Below are positions 6,482-6,785 of a DNA stretch of 6,785 nucleotides, one piece after another. A program made the position numbers and the translations under genes. Position 1 is the stretch's first letter. Every line of letters starts with the position of its first letter. A model generated the notes under the pieces. That model was not told the DNA's origin, made no database searches, and was given only the letters and a program-made list of their open reading frames with translations. Source of the stretch: Thermoplasmatota archaeon (lineage in GTDB: Archaea > Thermoplasmatota > Thermoplasmata > RBG-16-68-12 > JAJISG01); the NCBI GenBank assembly GCA_022848835.1, contig JAJISG010000050.1, positions 1-6,785 of the forward strand. Direction: 5' to 3'.

Positions 6482-6785
6482 CTAACCTCCCTTCTTCTTC
6501 CGCCTGGTGAACGGCTTCTTCAGTATCTTCTTCAAGACTGGCTTACCTGCGCTCTCCTGCTGGGGCGCTGGGGGGCCGGGAGGAGGCGCTGGCGGCTTGC
6601 CAGTCCCTCCAGTTGGAGGCGCGTTCCCGGACATCAACGTTCCACACTTGTGACAGACACTGGCGGTTATAGAGTTGAGGGCGCCGCAGATCTGGCAAGG
6701 CTTGGATCCCATCTTCCTCATGTCTTCCTCCTCCTTGAGCCAGTCATCGAAAGTTAAGAAGGTGGGTTGCCGTCTCCACCACTCC
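6482..6785 (-). CDS. Zinc-ribbon protein with Pro-rich linker and basic tail, probably 5' partial
   Basis: Read on the - strand, the frame is open from the right edge to TAG at 6484-6482. The visible part starts EWWRRQPTFLTFDDWLKEEE and continues to MRKMGSK. A zinc ribbon follows: CQIC, ten residues, CHKC, with a Gly after each knuckle. After this comes a linker of mostly Pro, Gly and Ala, and a tail with KKILKK and RRKKK. Four cysteines in this spacing should bind one zinc. The basic tail could touch nucleic acid, an acidic partner or lipid headgroups, but no function can be assigned. Two starts are possible. The gene may begin beyond the window, since the 21 upstream codons are open and protein-like. 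Alternatively it may be a 79-residue protein starting at ATG 6721, which has AAGGAGGAGG at 6736-6727, 5 nt upstream. I favour the longer form slightly. It converges with the pilus operon, so it is not part of that transcript. Confidence 0.65.
   Translation of the reverse strand, partial: EWWRRQPTFLTFDDWLKEEEDMRKMGSKPCQICGALNSITASVCHKCGTLMSGNAPPTGGTGKPPAPPPGPPAPQQESAGKPVLKKILKKPFTRRKKKGG

Noticed and set aside
6437..6757. A 106-codon + strand open frame near the right edge
   Set aside because: It is the shadow of the - strand zinc-ribbon gene. Its protein is an Arg/Trp/Leu-rich string without features, while the opposite strand gives a clear CxxC...CxxC ribbon.

Overview
The window holds most of an archaeal type IV filament (archaellum/Tad-like pilus or secretion) operon on the + strand, followed by a convergent gene end on the - strand. 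The archaeal assignment rests on several points: the ATPases read as FlaI/archaeal GspE-type proteins; the platform proteins are FlaJ/TadC-like; the first gene carries a class III (prepilin-type) signal sequence of archaeal style; and the ribosome binding sites (GGAGGTG, AGGTGA, GGAGG) fit an anti-Shine-Dalgarno of ACCTCC type with TTG and GTG starts. Base composition is moderately GC-rich with GC-leaning third positions. I cannot fix the lineage; a Thermoplasmatota- or TACK/Bathyarchaeia-like archaeon is only a guess.

Layout. (1) From the left edge to 992 is the 3' part of a pilin-like secreted or anchored protein whose start lies outside the window. (2) 996-2654 is secretion ATPase 1. (3) About 2644-3687 is a platform protein with one T2SSF domain. 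(4) 3689-4675 is a second platform protein with one T2SSF domain and a calcium-loop-like sequence in its predicted outside loop. (5) 4684-6369 is secretion ATPase 2, a close paralogue of ATPase 1. The genes are separated by 3 nt, about -11 nt, 1 nt and 8 nt, so they are almost certainly one transcript, and each is preceded by its own recognisable ribosome binding site. (6) 6370-6481 is a short convergent intergenic stretch with only a weak hairpin. (7) From 6482 to the right edge, on the - strand, is a zinc-ribbon protein with a Pro/Gly-rich linker and a Lys/Arg-rich tail, probably the C-terminal end of a longer gene.

How the parts would work together (inference from the family). The ATPases hydrolyse ATP at the cytoplasmic face and drive the two membrane platform proteins, which add pilin-like subunits such as gene 1 to a filament base in the membrane. 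The platform is split into two single-domain proteins, as in TadB/TadC, rather than being one double-domain FlaJ. The notable feature is that one platform pair is bracketed by two ATPases, both with intact nucleotide-binding motifs. No prepilin peptidase, archaellum accessory gene, tRNA, rRNA, CRISPR or mobile element is visible.
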